Shown one piece after another: positions 9,226 to 17,410 of a stretch of DNA of 64,000 nucleotides. The notes under the pieces were generated by a model. The model was not told the DNA's origin. It made no database searches and was given only the letters and a program-made list of their open reading frames with translations. Position numbers and translations under genes: made by a program. Origin of the DNA: Chitinophagaceae bacterium (GTDB lineage: Bacteria > Bacteroidota > Bacteroidia > Chitinophagales > Chitinophagaceae); the NCBI GenBank assembly GCA_016715365.1, contig JADKAM010000004.1, positions 310,001-374,000 of the forward strand, read 5' to 3'. Each line of letters opens with the position of its first letter. Position 1 is the stretch's first letter.

Positions 9226-9714
9226 TTAATACCTGGGAAGCGTTGCAAATGCTGTTTCCCTGGTTACGTAAAATTTGCATAGTTTGCCTGCAAGCTTGCT
9301 TTTAATAACAATGTTTTTGCAATCTGCATCAGGCATTGTTTTGCCTTCAAAAGGTTGCAGGTTTATTTGCAGCAAAGCATTTCCCTTTTTGGCCGTTATG
9401 GTCATACCCGGGTTTAGTTCTTTATCTCCGATAGATACTGTTTTTTCTTTTACGCTTACTACAGAAAAATCCAGCAATACCCCATTATACAAAACAGCTT
9501 TAATGTCGGGCATTTTTGATCCACTGTATTCTACATAAATAAACCGGGTAATATTGGCCCTGGGGCGTATGGGATTGCCGTTCTCATCCACCATTTGTGC
9601 ACCCGGCATGGATACATTATAAAAAGCATAAGCCTTTTTTACATTACAGTTTACCTGTGCAAACGAGACCGAAAAGCCGGTTAGTAAAAAGATATTCAGT
9701 AAAAGAATTTTCAT
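9226..9714 (-). CDS. Hypothetical secreted protein
   Basis: The frame opens at 9744, but the ATG at 9714 gives a proper signal peptide (MKILLLNIFLLTGFSVSFAQ), so I use that start (162 residues). The mature part has four cysteines (near NCNVKK, DADCKN and KLCKFY), possibly one or two disulfides, and a beta-rich pattern. No family recognised. It is convergent with the small secreted gene at 8869. Confidence 0.65.
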   Translation of the reverse strand: MKILLLNIFLLTGFSVSFAQVNCNVKKAYAFYNVSMPGAQMVDENGNPIRPRANITRFIYVEYSGSKMPDIKAVLYNGVLLDFSVVSVKEKTVSIGDKELNPGMTITAKKGNALLQINLQPFEGKTMPDADCKNIVIKSKLAGKLCKFYVTRETAFATLPRY

Positions 9715-9764
9715 ATTAGTTAAACATTTTTTAATGTTATACAAGTTTGATGCCGTTTATAAAT

Positions 9765-9790
9765 GAAAATCCTCCCGCTACGGGAGGATC
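9765..9790 (-). terminator. Rho-independent terminator of the DUF3276 gene
   Basis: Read on the minus strand, ATCCTCCCG-TAG-CGGGAGGAT is a perfect 9-bp stem followed by TTTTC. Confidence 0.75.
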
Positions 9791-9826
9791 TTCTGCAATT
9801 AGGTTTGGTGTTTGGTTTATGCGTAA

Positions 9827-10321
9827 TTACCACTTTTCAACTACCTCTGCACTGCCGTTATCAACAGGGCCGTTATTTGTCTCATCAGGAGTTTCAATTG
9901 TTTCTGACGCTGTGTTTTCGATCTTCTCAATCGGAGTTTCTGTTAAATCAGCCACCACAGCTTCTGCAGTAGATGGCGATGAAATTACAGCCTCATTATT
10001 GTATACCTGTCCATCTTCACCTTCATACGGGGTATCGTGGTTAAAAGCATCAAAATCAAAGTCGGGCATCAATTCTGTTTTTACATAATCAATTGCTTCG
10101 CCCAATCCTTTGATAAATTTATTGAAATCTTCCTTGTAAAGGAAAATCTTATGCCTGTCGTACCCGTCAGAATCAAAACGCTTGCGGCTTTCTGTAATAG
10201 TTAAATAATAGTCATTACCACGTGTTTCTCTTACATCAAAAAAGTAAGTTCTGCGTTTTCCTGCCCTGATGCGTTTGCTGTAAACGCTGTCCATTTTCTT
10301 TTCGTTGTTTTCGTACGCCAC
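9827..10321 (-). CDS. DUF3276 / PUR-family nucleic-acid-binding protein
   Basis: The 164-residue cytosolic protein has a PUR-repeat core in residues 10-95, with YSKRIRAGKRRTYFFDVRETRGNDYY followed by LTITESRKR and KIFLYKEDFNKFIKGL. The tail of about 65 residues is acidic and low-complexity (Glu/Thr/Asp/Asn). DUF3276 proteins are PUR-alpha-like single-stranded DNA/RNA binders, nearly universal in Bacteroidota. The cellular role is not established. It has its own promoter and terminator, so it is monocistronic. Confidence 0.88.
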   Translation of the reverse strand: MAYENNEKKMDSVYSKRIRAGKRRTYFFDVRETRGNDYYLTITESRKRFDSDGYDRHKIFLYKEDFNKFIKGLGEAIDYVKTELMPDFDFDAFNHDTPYEGEDGQVYNNEAVISSPSTAEAVVADLTETPIEKIENTASETIETPDETNNGPVDNGSAEVVEKW

Positions 10322-10367
10322 TGTTAGTTGTTTGGTTTAATTTAAAAAATAGCCTGTTAAGGCGAAG

Positions 10368-10396
10368 CAAAGATAAAATTGTTTTCCATTCTACAA
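10368..10396 (-). promoter_or_regulatory. Promoter of the DUF3276 gene
   Basis: On the minus strand, TTG (10396-10394) and TATCTTTG (10375-10368) are 18 nt apart. This fits the Bacteroidota consensus and gives a leader of roughly 40 nt. Confidence 0.6.
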
Positions 10397-10474
10397 AATA
10401 TATGATTGATTATTTAGGTTTAATATTCAATGCACTGGTATATATATTTTAAGCCTGAATATTTATACGGTATG

Positions 10475-12307
10475 CTACACTTCTTTCTCCTGTTCCTGTT
10501 GCCTGTTATACATTTCGGTGTAATAACCATTCAGGCCAAGCAATTGCTGGTGTGTGCCCTGCTCCACAATCTTTCCTTCATCCAGAACGATTATCTTATC
10601 AAAATCGAACAGAGAGAAAATACGGTGGGTTATTATGATGGCTGTTCTGTCTTTTAAAAACCGGTATAAATTACCAATGATCTCTTTTTCGGTACGGGCA
10701 TCTACTGCACTCAGACAGTCGTCAAAAATTACAATCTCGGGATTTTTTATCAGGGCACGGGCAATAGAGATGCGTTGTTTTTGTCCTCCGCTCAGCGTTA
10801 CGCCCCGCTCTCCTATCAGCGTATCGTATCCATTTTGAAATTGTTCAATTTCGGTATGAATACTGGCCTGCTTTGCTGCAGCAATTACATCTGCATCAGT
10901 GGCATCATCCACACCAAAGCGGATATTATTGCGTACCGTTTCACTAAACAAAAATATATCCTGTGGCACATAACTGATCTGCAACCTCAGGGCATGCGTA
11001 TCAAATTTATTTACCGGTACACCATCATAGGTTATCAGTCCTTTTTGTGGCTCATACATGTGCAGCAGCAGTTGAGCTACCGTAGATTTGCCCGAGCCGG
11101 TTCTTCCTACAACAGCAATTTTTTCTCCCTTATTTATCTGCAACGAAAAATCTTTTAACGCATGAATGCCTGTATGCGGATAAATAAAATCAACATTAGA
11201 CAAAGTGATATTGCCCTGCAGCGGAGTTGTTACAGGTTCAGTTTGATTTTTTATACCGGGTTCGGTGTGTAAAAATTCATTGATCCTTCTTTGAGAAGTG
11301 GCGGCACGTTGCGTCATACTGGCCGTCCACCCAATAGCACTCACCGGAAAAGTGAGCATTTGAATATACATCACAAACTCGGCTATACGGCCCACGCTGG
11401 CTCCTTCTACATTGTTAACTACATCCAGACTGCCAACCATAATAGTTATTAACGTACTGAGCCCGATAAGCAGGGCCATACTCGGAAAATAAATGGCTTC
11501 AGTTTTTGCCAGGCTTAATGCATTGTCACGGTAGGCTTCGCTGTTCTTTTTAAAAAAGCCCAGCATGGCTTTTTCCTGTACAAAAGATTTGATGACCCTG
11601 ATGCCCGAATAAGATTCCTGCGCATTGGTGGTTAAATCACTCAGCAAAGATTGGATGCGTTCACTTTTTTTATTGATGATGGTATTAACAAAATAAATGG
11701 CAATTGCCAGGATGGGTAAAGGTGCCAGTGCAACCAGCGTAAGTTTTGGGCTGGCTTTAAACATAAAAAATATGCTGAAAGCCAGCACTGCTGCCAGGTT
11801 GATGAAATACATAATAGCCGGACCTGTGTACATACGTACTTTACTTACATCATCCGCAATGCGGTTCATAAGGTCGCCGGTGCTGTGTGTTTTATAAAAA
11901 TTGGTATCCAGTTTCTGGTAATGGGTAAATATTTCGTTCTTCTGATCGTACTCTATATGCCGGCTCATTACAATAATGGTTTGCCGCATCAGGAACATAA
12001 AAAAGCCACTGATAATGGCAATTACAAATAGGGTAATACCGGTGTACAGAATTTTACGGGCTGGATTCTCCTGGAATTTTTCAATTACAAGCCTTACAGC
12101 AAAATCGTAATTCTTTTCGCTTTTCTTAATATCTGCATTATTACTGTCAGATGATTTGATTGACTGTACCACTGTATTAACCACATAACCGGTTAACTGC
12201 GGCGCCAGTATGCGGAAATAATTGGTAAGTACTACAAAAACAAACCCCAGTATAAAATGCCAGCGGTATTTCCAGAAATATTTATTGAGGGAGGAAAGAT
12301 GTTTCAT
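10475..12307 (-). CDS. ABC exporter half-transporter (membrane domain fused to ATPase)
   Basis: The 610-residue protein has an N-terminal six-helix type-I exporter domain (about 1-330) and a C-terminal nucleotide-binding domain. The latter has Walker A GRTGSGKST, the signature LSGGQKQR, Walker B VIFDDCLSAVD and the H-loop TH. The residue after the Walker B Asp, normally the catalytic Glu, is Asp. That is a hallmark of the degenerate half of heterodimeric exporters (TM287/BmrC type). No partner half-transporter is next to it. Substrate unknown; multidrug or lipid export is the family norm. A near-leaderless promoter lies 8 nt upstream of the ATG. Confidence 0.9.
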   Translation of the reverse strand: MKHLSSLNKYFWKYRWHFILGFVFVVLTNYFRILAPQLTGYVVNTVVQSIKSSDSNNADIKKSEKNYDFAVRLVIEKFQENPARKILYTGITLFVIAIISGFFMFLMRQTIIVMSRHIEYDQKNEIFTHYQKLDTNFYKTHSTGDLMNRIADDVSKVRMYTGPAIMYFINLAAVLAFSIFFMFKASPKLTLVALAPLPILAIAIYFVNTIINKKSERIQSLLSDLTTNAQESYSGIRVIKSFVQEKAMLGFFKKNSEAYRDNALSLAKTEAIYFPSMALLIGLSTLITIMVGSLDVVNNVEGASVGRIAEFVMYIQMLTFPVSAIGWTASMTQRAATSQRRINEFLHTEPGIKNQTEPVTTPLQGNITLSNVDFIYPHTGIHALKDFSLQINKGEKIAVVGRTGSGKSTVAQLLLHMYEPQKGLITYDGVPVNKFDTHALRLQISYVPQDIFLFSETVRNNIRFGVDDATDADVIAAAKQASIHTEIEQFQNGYDTLIGERGVTLSGGQKQRISIARALIKNPEIVIFDDCLSAVDARTEKEIIGNLYRFLKDRTAIIITHRIFSLFDFDKIIVLDEGKIVEQGTHQQLLGLNGYYTEMYNRQQEQEKEV

Positions 12308-12315
12308 TGATGGGG

Positions 12316-12323
12316 CAAAGGTA
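12316..12323 (-). promoter_or_regulatory. Candidate -7 element of the ABC exporter gene
   Basis: TACCTTTG on the minus strand matches TAnnTTTG and ends 8 nt before the ATG. There is no good -33 TTG. Confidence 0.4.
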
Positions 12324-12328
12324 AAATA

Positions 12329-12359
12329 AAAAAACCGCCAGATTCACCAGCGGTTTTTT
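12329..12359 (-). terminator. Terminator downstream of tRNA-Ser
   Basis: AAAAACCGC and GCGGTTTTT flank an 11-nt loop. The structure is almost symmetric and could act in both directions; for the minus strand it follows the tRNA 3' end by 8 nt. Confidence 0.65.
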
Positions 12360-12367
12360 ATATTCAG

Positions 12368-12452
12368 CGGAGAGTTAGGGATTCGAACCCCAGGACCTGT
12401 TACAGTCAACAGTTTTCAAGACTGCCGCAATCGACCGCTCTGCCAACTCTCC
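12368..12452 (-). tRNA. tRNA-Ser(UGA)
   Basis: The minus strand folds into an 85-nt class II tRNA. The acceptor stem GGAGAGT/ACTCTCC carries discriminator G. The D-arm contains GGCAGAGCGGTCGA. The anticodon loop CTTGAAA has anticodon TGA, followed by a long variable arm and the T-loop GGTTCGAATCC. No CCA is encoded. The anticodon and long variable arm identify serine. Confidence 0.95.
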
Positions 12453-12612
12453 GCGGCAAAAATAAGGTTACGGGGTTTTTAATCCAAAAAAAATAGAAAT
12501 TAAATGGCTTTGATGGGCTGTAAACGTTGCCAGTATTGATTATTTATTTTAACCCAATTGCAGTAAGCCGTCGTAAAAAGTGTACTCTTATTTGCAATCC
12601 GGTTTCGACAAT

Positions 12613-12630
12613 ACTTCGACAAGCTCAGTA
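12613..12630. repeat. Copy of the CTTCGACAAGCTCAG repeat core
   Basis: The 207-bp gap between tRNA-Ser and mutS2 contains ACTTCGACAAGCTCAGTA. It shares 15 bases with the right arm of the inverted repeat at 1243-1305. No opposite arm of the same quality is seen nearby, so this is a partial copy. Confidence 0.5.
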
Positions 12631-12659
12631 CAACCTGGCAGCTTTTTAATTTAAGCCGT

Positions 12660-14775
12660 TTATGAAGTAGTTGTTGGCAATTCTTTATCTTTTACCACCA
12701 CCAAATCCTTTAACTCAACAGTGATGGGCATTACACCAACCTGCAGCACAGCTTTTTTCCCTCGAATTTCTTTTACAATACCTACCTGGCGGTTTTGTTT
12801 CATCCTTACTTTCACACCAATTTTGATCTCACCTCCCACTTCTTCAAACTTTTCGTTCAGCTTTTTCTGCTGCTTTTCGGTGGTTATTTTTTCTTTCTGC
12901 TGAAAAAGCAGGGCATGTATCATTTTCACCACTTTATCCTTGTCTTCGGTCTTTCGCCACTCAATCACCATGGCTTTCAGGCGGCGTTCCATATCTTTCA
13001 GGTAAATGATCTTGTCGGCGGCTATACGGTTCTGCAATGCCAGCTTTTCCATCTCCTGCTCATGCACCTCTTTATTTAAAACCCGCTGCATCTCTTTTTT
13101 GAGCGCTTCATTCTCTTTAAGCAAGGCTTTCAGGTCGGCTTTTTTCCTTGTCAATATGCTGCAGGTCCTGCTCGGTGCGGTTTAAAAGTTTATCCAGTGT
13201 AAAATGGTCGTCATCAACCAGTTTACGGGCTTTTTCAATCAGCCTTTTTTCCAGACCGATCCTTTCAGCTATTGAAAACGTGTAAGAACTGCCCGGCTTG
13301 CCAACAACCAGTTTATACATGGGCAGCAGGTTCTTTTCATCAAACTGCATGGCACCGTTTATAATGCCGTTTACCTTGTTGGCCATTACTTTTAAATTGA
13401 GGTAATGCGTGGTAACGATACCAAAACTGTGTTTAATAGCCAGTTCTTCCATGATCACTTCTGCAAAAGCACCGCCCAGGTTAGGATCACTCCCACTACC
13501 CAGTTCATCAATAAAGAACAGGGTTTTGCCATTGGCATTTTCCATAAAATGCTTCATGTTCTTTAAGTGAGATGAATAAGTACTCAACTCAAATTCCAGG
13601 CTTTGGGTATCGCCAATATGGATCATGATCTGCTTAAAAATCCCCATCTCGCTATCCGGGTGAATCGGCACCAGCAAACCACTCTGCAGCATCAGTTGCA
13701 ATAAACCAACTGTTTTTAATGTAACCGTTTTACCGCCGGCATTTGGCCCGCTGATGACCAGGATGCGTTGCTTTTCATTCAATGTTAAGTCAACCGGTAT
13801 GGTGGGTTTTTTATTTGCTTTGTTGTAGATGTACAGTAAGGGATGATAAGCCTGTATCAACTGCACATGGGCTTTATCCATCACAACCGGGTAATTGCCA
13901 TTGTAATCAGCCGCAAATTTTGCCTTGGCCCTGATAAAATCAAATTCACCGGCCATATCAAGATAGCTTTTTAGAAGGTTGGCGTAGACACTTAAATGCT
14001 GGGTGAGTTTCCTCAATATCTTATACACTTCTTTTCTTTCTTCATTCTCCAGAGAGAAAACAGCGTTATTGAGTTCGGTTGTCTCTTCGGGTTCAATAAA
14101 AGTGGTACGGCGGCTATCGCTTTCGCCATGAAGAATACCTTTGATCATACGCTTTTGCTCGGCAAAAACAGCCAGCACCCTCCTGCCGTTTAAAAAACTT
14201 TCTTCAATATCAGCCAGGTAACCTTGTTTGTTCAGTTTACTAACGATCCTGTCGAAAACCTTACGCAGTTCGTTGCGCTTGCGGTACAAACTCATTCTTA
14301 TTTCGGCCAGTTCTTCGCTGGCACTGTCTTTCACATGCCCGGTTTCATCCAGTATCTCATCAATCATTTCAACAATTACTTTTTCGTAGTAAGAATCGTT
14401 GATGATTTTTGTTAAAGCAGCATATGCTGTCCGGCGTTCATTATCAAACCAGCGAAAGATATTGTTGGTATTTTCTGCAAGCCTCCTGATGAGTAAGAAT
14501 TGCTCACCACTTAAAACCGCACCGGGTATGCCGATGAGTTTTAACTCCTTGCCTATATTATGCGTAAACTCATTAGGGAAATGCTGGTTGCCCTGCAGCA
14601 ACAGTTTAAACTCATTGCTCTGTTGCAGTTCAGTTTTTATAAATTCCTTTTTGGTGTGCAACCTCAGTTGTTCCGCTTTAAGTTTTGCAAATTCGGTACG
14701 GCAATGCAGTGCCAGTAAGGTTTTTACCTTTTCGTATTCTAACTGTACAAGGGCGGACTCAGGAAAAAATTTCAA
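12660..14775 (-). CDS. mutS2: MutS2-family DNA-binding ATPase, interrupted by a 1-base frameshift
   Basis: MutS2 proteins bind branched DNA or stalled ribosomes rather than mismatches. The N-terminal frame (13117-14775, TTG start) holds the core/lever region and the ATPase, with Walker A GPNAGGKT (343-350) and Walker B TLFFIDELGSGSDP. It ends abruptly after HIDKEK. A second frame (12660-13154) continues with ADLKALLKENEALKKEMQ, a charged coiled coil, and a KOW-like C-terminus (GVKVRMKQNRQVGIVKEI). One A fewer in the A6 run (13140-13145) joins them into about 705 residues. No C-terminal Smr nuclease domain follows. The TTG start is forced by an in-frame stop 11 codons upstream. Confidence 0.88.
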
Positions 14776-14821
14776 TATATATTCTTTTAAAACTGCTAAT
14801 TTCGGTTAATAATCATCTTTC

Positions 14822-15529
14822 ATGAAAACTTTATTGACTGGCGTTGTCCTTTGTTTGGTTTTAGCAGGATGTTCAACAATAAATTCAACAACCGGTTCGC
14901 AGGCTAAAATAAGAAGCCACAAAACAATCGCTATTATACCTTTTGAAGTACGTTTTGATCTGAGAAATAAAAATCGGCAAAAATTTAATGAAGAAGAACT
15001 GGCAGGTGTCAGGCATTTTATGGCCCTGGGTTTACAGCAGTATTTGTACAACTGGTTGAAAAATTACAGTCGTAAAAGAAAATTTACAGCAAGTATTCAA
15101 AATATAGATATCACAGATAGTATTTTAACTGAAAAAAAGATCAGTTATGCCATGTTGTATAATATGAGCCGTACTGAGCTGGCAAAGATGTTTGATGTAG
15201 ATGCTGTGCTTACTCCCAATGTGATTTTTGCCCAACCCAACAGTGAAGCAGCTTCCCTGTTGGCCATTCCGTTAGGTGCAGTTCCTCTCGGTTCGGGAAA
15301 TGTATTTTTCTACACTAGGTTGGCAACACAACAAATGAAAATGCAGGTTTTACTTACCGACAGGGAATCTGAAACTTCTATGTGGACATTTGAAACCAAA
15401 ACAAACAACAGTAAACTAACCAAGCCTTCAACCAACAGGCAAAAAGAAAATATTTTATATCCTTTATTTGATAATATTGATGAAACGCTTATTAAGTTCA
15501 TCAGAAAATTTCCTTACAAGGAGTTTTAG
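14822..15529 (+). CDS. Hypothetical lipoprotein
   Basis: The 235-residue lipoprotein is divergent from mutS2, 46 nt away. Its lipobox is LVLAGC (Cys17). The mature part opens with HKTIAIIPFEVRFD, a strand pattern seen in CsgG/LPP20-like periplasmic lipoproteins, and later has FDVDAVLTPNVIF. That resemblance is only suggestive. The C-terminus overlaps the convergent gene by 4 bp. Function unknown. Confidence 0.7.
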   Translation: MKTLLTGVVLCLVLAGCSTINSTTGSQAKIRSHKTIAIIPFEVRFDLRNKNRQKFNEEELAGVRHFMALGLQQYLYNWLKNYSRKRKFTASIQNIDITDSILTEKKISYAMLYNMSRTELAKMFDVDAVLTPNVIFAQPNSEAASLLAIPLGAVPLGSGNVFFYTRLATQQMKMQVLLTDRESETSMWTFETKTNNSKLTKPSTNRQKENILYPLFDNIDETLIKFIRKFPYKEF

Positions 15530-15999
15530 TTTTTAACCGGCTCTACCTGCAACTCTTCCCACGGCGTTGTTCCATCCTTCTCTCTTTTAAAAACAAATTC
15601 ATTGCTGCTTAGAATAACAATTTCGGCGGTGGTATAAATTTTACAGCCTTCCATTAAATGCCCGCCAATGGTTTTGCCGGTACTGTCGCTGATGCTGATA
15701 TGCAGGTGAGAACCATTTACCGAAACTGTTCCGGTAAGGCTAACAATTTCAAAATGGCCGCTATCACTGCTGCCATTGGGTTGGTTGGCAAAGCGTATCT
15801 GGTAATTTGTCAGGCTGCCGACACAGGTACTCACCCATCCTGCTTTAATTTGCTTTTCTTTTACCAGGTTTTGAATTTCAGTTTTCAGATCCTGGCCCGG
15901 CTTTAAGCGAAAGGCATGTGCAGTAAGTTTGTCCATAGCATTTTTTTGTTGACAGGAGATTAATAACAGCGATGCTAAAATAATATAGGTAAATCTCAT
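15526..15999 (-). CDS. PPC/DUF296 domain protein with a lipoprotein signal
   Basis: The 157-residue protein has a PPC (DUF296) domain from about residue 25: HAFRLKPGQDLKTEI, GSLTNYQIRFA, VNGSHLHISISDSTGKTIGGHL and CKIYTTAEIVI. The HLH and GGH motifs that bind metal in many bacterial PPC proteins are present. Unlike the usual cytosolic stand-alone PPC protein, it starts with a hydrophobic segment and lipobox (LLLISC, Cys16). An internal ATG (codon 22) would give a cytosolic form. Function unknown. Confidence 0.75.
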   Translation of the reverse strand: MRFTYIILASLLLISCQQKNAMDKLTAHAFRLKPGQDLKTEIQNLVKEKQIKAGWVSTCVGSLTNYQIRFANQPNGSSDSGHFEIVSLTGTVSVNGSHLHISISDSTGKTIGGHLMEGCKIYTTAEIVILSSNEFVFKREKDGTTPWEELQVEPVKN

Positions 16000-16060
16000 T
16001 GCTGCAATTTATAAGAATTTTAGGTGATGGTATTGTTTGTTAAACTTTTGTTGCGATAAA

Positions 16061-16090
16061 TTGTTATCCAATCTATGCCAATTACCTTTA
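16061..16090 (+). promoter_or_regulatory. Promoter of msrA
   Basis: TTG (16061-16063), 19 nt, then TACCTTTA (16083-16090). This is one base off the TAnnTTTG consensus and lies 25 nt before the msrA start. Confidence 0.5.
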
Positions 16091-16115
16091 CGTAAGTAAA
16101 TGAAAAATATACAAG

Positions 16116-16781
16116 ATGCTAAAAGTTTTATTCATTTCGGTTGTCAGCTTCATGGGATTAAGTTCCTGTGCACAAAAAAACAATAAATCAAATACAAAAA
16201 AAGATCCCAAAGTAATGACTACTGCCAACACTTCAACTCCGCTCAATATGGATACTGCCACTTTCGGCACCGGTTGTTTCTGGTGTACCGAAGCCATTTT
16301 TCAACAGCTTGAAGGCGTGGAGAAAGTAACCAGTGGTTACAGCGGCGGTACAGTTGCCAATCCAACCTACGAAGAGGTTTGCAGCAAAACCACCGGTCAT
16401 GCTGAATGTCTGAACATTGTGTACAATCCGGCTAAAATAAGTTTTGATGAATTGCTGGAAGTTTTCTGGCAAACCCACGACCCTACAACATTGAACCGCC
16501 AGGGTGCCGATGCAGGGCCGCAATACCGCAGCGTGGTTTTTTATCACAACGAAGAACAAAAAACAAAAACTGCCAGATACAAAGCAGAACTGGATAAAAG
16601 CGGGGCCTTTAATAAGCCCATAGTAACCACACTGGAGCCATTTACCATATTTTATCCTGCTGAAGCTGAACATCAGAATTACTACAATAACAATACAAGT
16701 CAGGGCTATTGCCAGTTTGTTATCAGGCCCAAGCTTGAAAAGTTTGAAAAAGTGTTTAAGAGCAAGTTGAAAAAGCATTAA
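16116..16781 (+). CDS. msrA: Peptide-methionine (S)-S-oxide reductase MsrA, lipoprotein form
   Basis: The enzyme reduces methionine-S-sulfoxide in proteins. Catalytic Cys54 lies in GTGCFWCTEA, followed by GVEKVTSGYSGG and GHAECLNIVYNP. A resolving cysteine is in SQGYCQF near the C-terminus. Of 221 residues, the first 18 form a lipoprotein signal (GLSSC, Cys18) and the next ~25 a Lys/Asn/Thr linker. The enzyme is therefore predicted to be anchored in the envelope and to repair periplasmic proteins. It has its own promoter and terminator, so it is monocistronic. Confidence 0.93.
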   Translation: MLKVLFISVVSFMGLSSCAQKNNKSNTKKDPKVMTTANTSTPLNMDTATFGTGCFWCTEAIFQQLEGVEKVTSGYSGGTVANPTYEEVCSKTTGHAECLNIVYNPAKISFDELLEVFWQTHDPTTLNRQGADAGPQYRSVVFYHNEEQKTKTARYKAELDKSGAFNKPIVTTLEPFTIFYPAEAEHQNYYNNNTSQGYCQFVIRPKLEKFEKVFKSKLKKH

Positions 16782-16810
16782 GGTAACAGAGGAAGGAGAA
16801 AAAGAAAATA

Positions 16811-16844
16811 AAAAAGCAGGAAAAATTTTCCTGCTTTTTATTTT
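16811..16844 (+). terminator. Rho-independent terminator of msrA
   Basis: AAAAAGCAGGAAAA and TTTTCCTGCTTTTT form a long perfect stem followed by ATTTT. Confidence 0.85.
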
Positions 16845-16928
16845 AAGATGTTCATGGAGTAAATATCCCTATCTCCTTTTCTCTTTCAGTTTTTAATCTC
16901 TTATTTAGTTCTGAAATTGAAAGGGTCT

Positions 16929-17237
16929 TTAGCGGCTGGCTTTTTTCTTTTCTTTTTCCGGTATTGGAATTCCTTTATGACAGGTATAACAGGTTACAGC
17001 CTGCACCTTTTGTGCAACGGCTTCTTCATTGAACTGGAAATAATTTTTATTGATATCCATGGTCATCCGCATCATATTGCGGGTGATCTCTTTTTCGGGT
17101 TTGGTATCCTTTTCTGCTTCCAATTGTTTTGTTCCTTTGTTCTCGGTATGGCAAAATGAACAATTCACTCCTAAACCTGCATTAAAACCATCCATTATTC
17201 TATCCAATGAATCTGGGGTTATGTTTTTAGGTAGCAC
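16929..17237 (-). CDS. Di-haem c-type cytochrome (reaction-centre cytochrome-like), start unresolved
   Basis: The sequence has two haem c motifs, CSFCH and CYTCH, with a Met/Asn-rich middle (NMMRMTMDINKNYF). This is the compact di-haem cytochrome annotated in Bacteroidota as photosynthetic reaction centre cytochrome c subunit-like. The GTG at 17237 gives 102 residues with no signal peptide, but haem attachment needs export. The same frame stays open to a TAG near 17370 and encodes a good export signal (KFKSIKTVALAALFAFVFIG), yet has no ATG, GTG or TTG there. The true start is therefore upstream and not resolved. A periplasmic electron-transfer role is inferred. Confidence 0.75.
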   Translation of the reverse strand: MLPKNITPDSLDRIMDGFNAGLGVNCSFCHTENKGTKQLEAEKDTKPEKEITRNMMRMTMDINKNYFQFNEEAVAQKVQAVTCYTCHKGIPIPEKEKKKASR

Positions 17238-17410
17238 CTGGAGGTTCTTGAATTCGCCGGCCGGCTCTTCAACAGCAGCAATTCCAATAAAGACGAATGC
17301 AAATAAAGCAGCCAGTGCAACAGTTTTTATACTTTTAAATTTTTTAAATTTGCAACCTATGTTTTTTTTCTATGTAATTATGTTACAATGTGGTTAACGG
17401 TAAACAGGCT

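Noticed and set aside
14806..15051. 81-codon minus-strand frame over the lipoprotein at 14822
   Set aside because: It overlaps a gene with a clear lipobox and would also overlap the mutS2 upstream region.
16233..16778. 181-codon open frame opposite msrA
   Set aside because: It is a shadow of a well-conserved gene; its composition shows no signal peptide or known motif.
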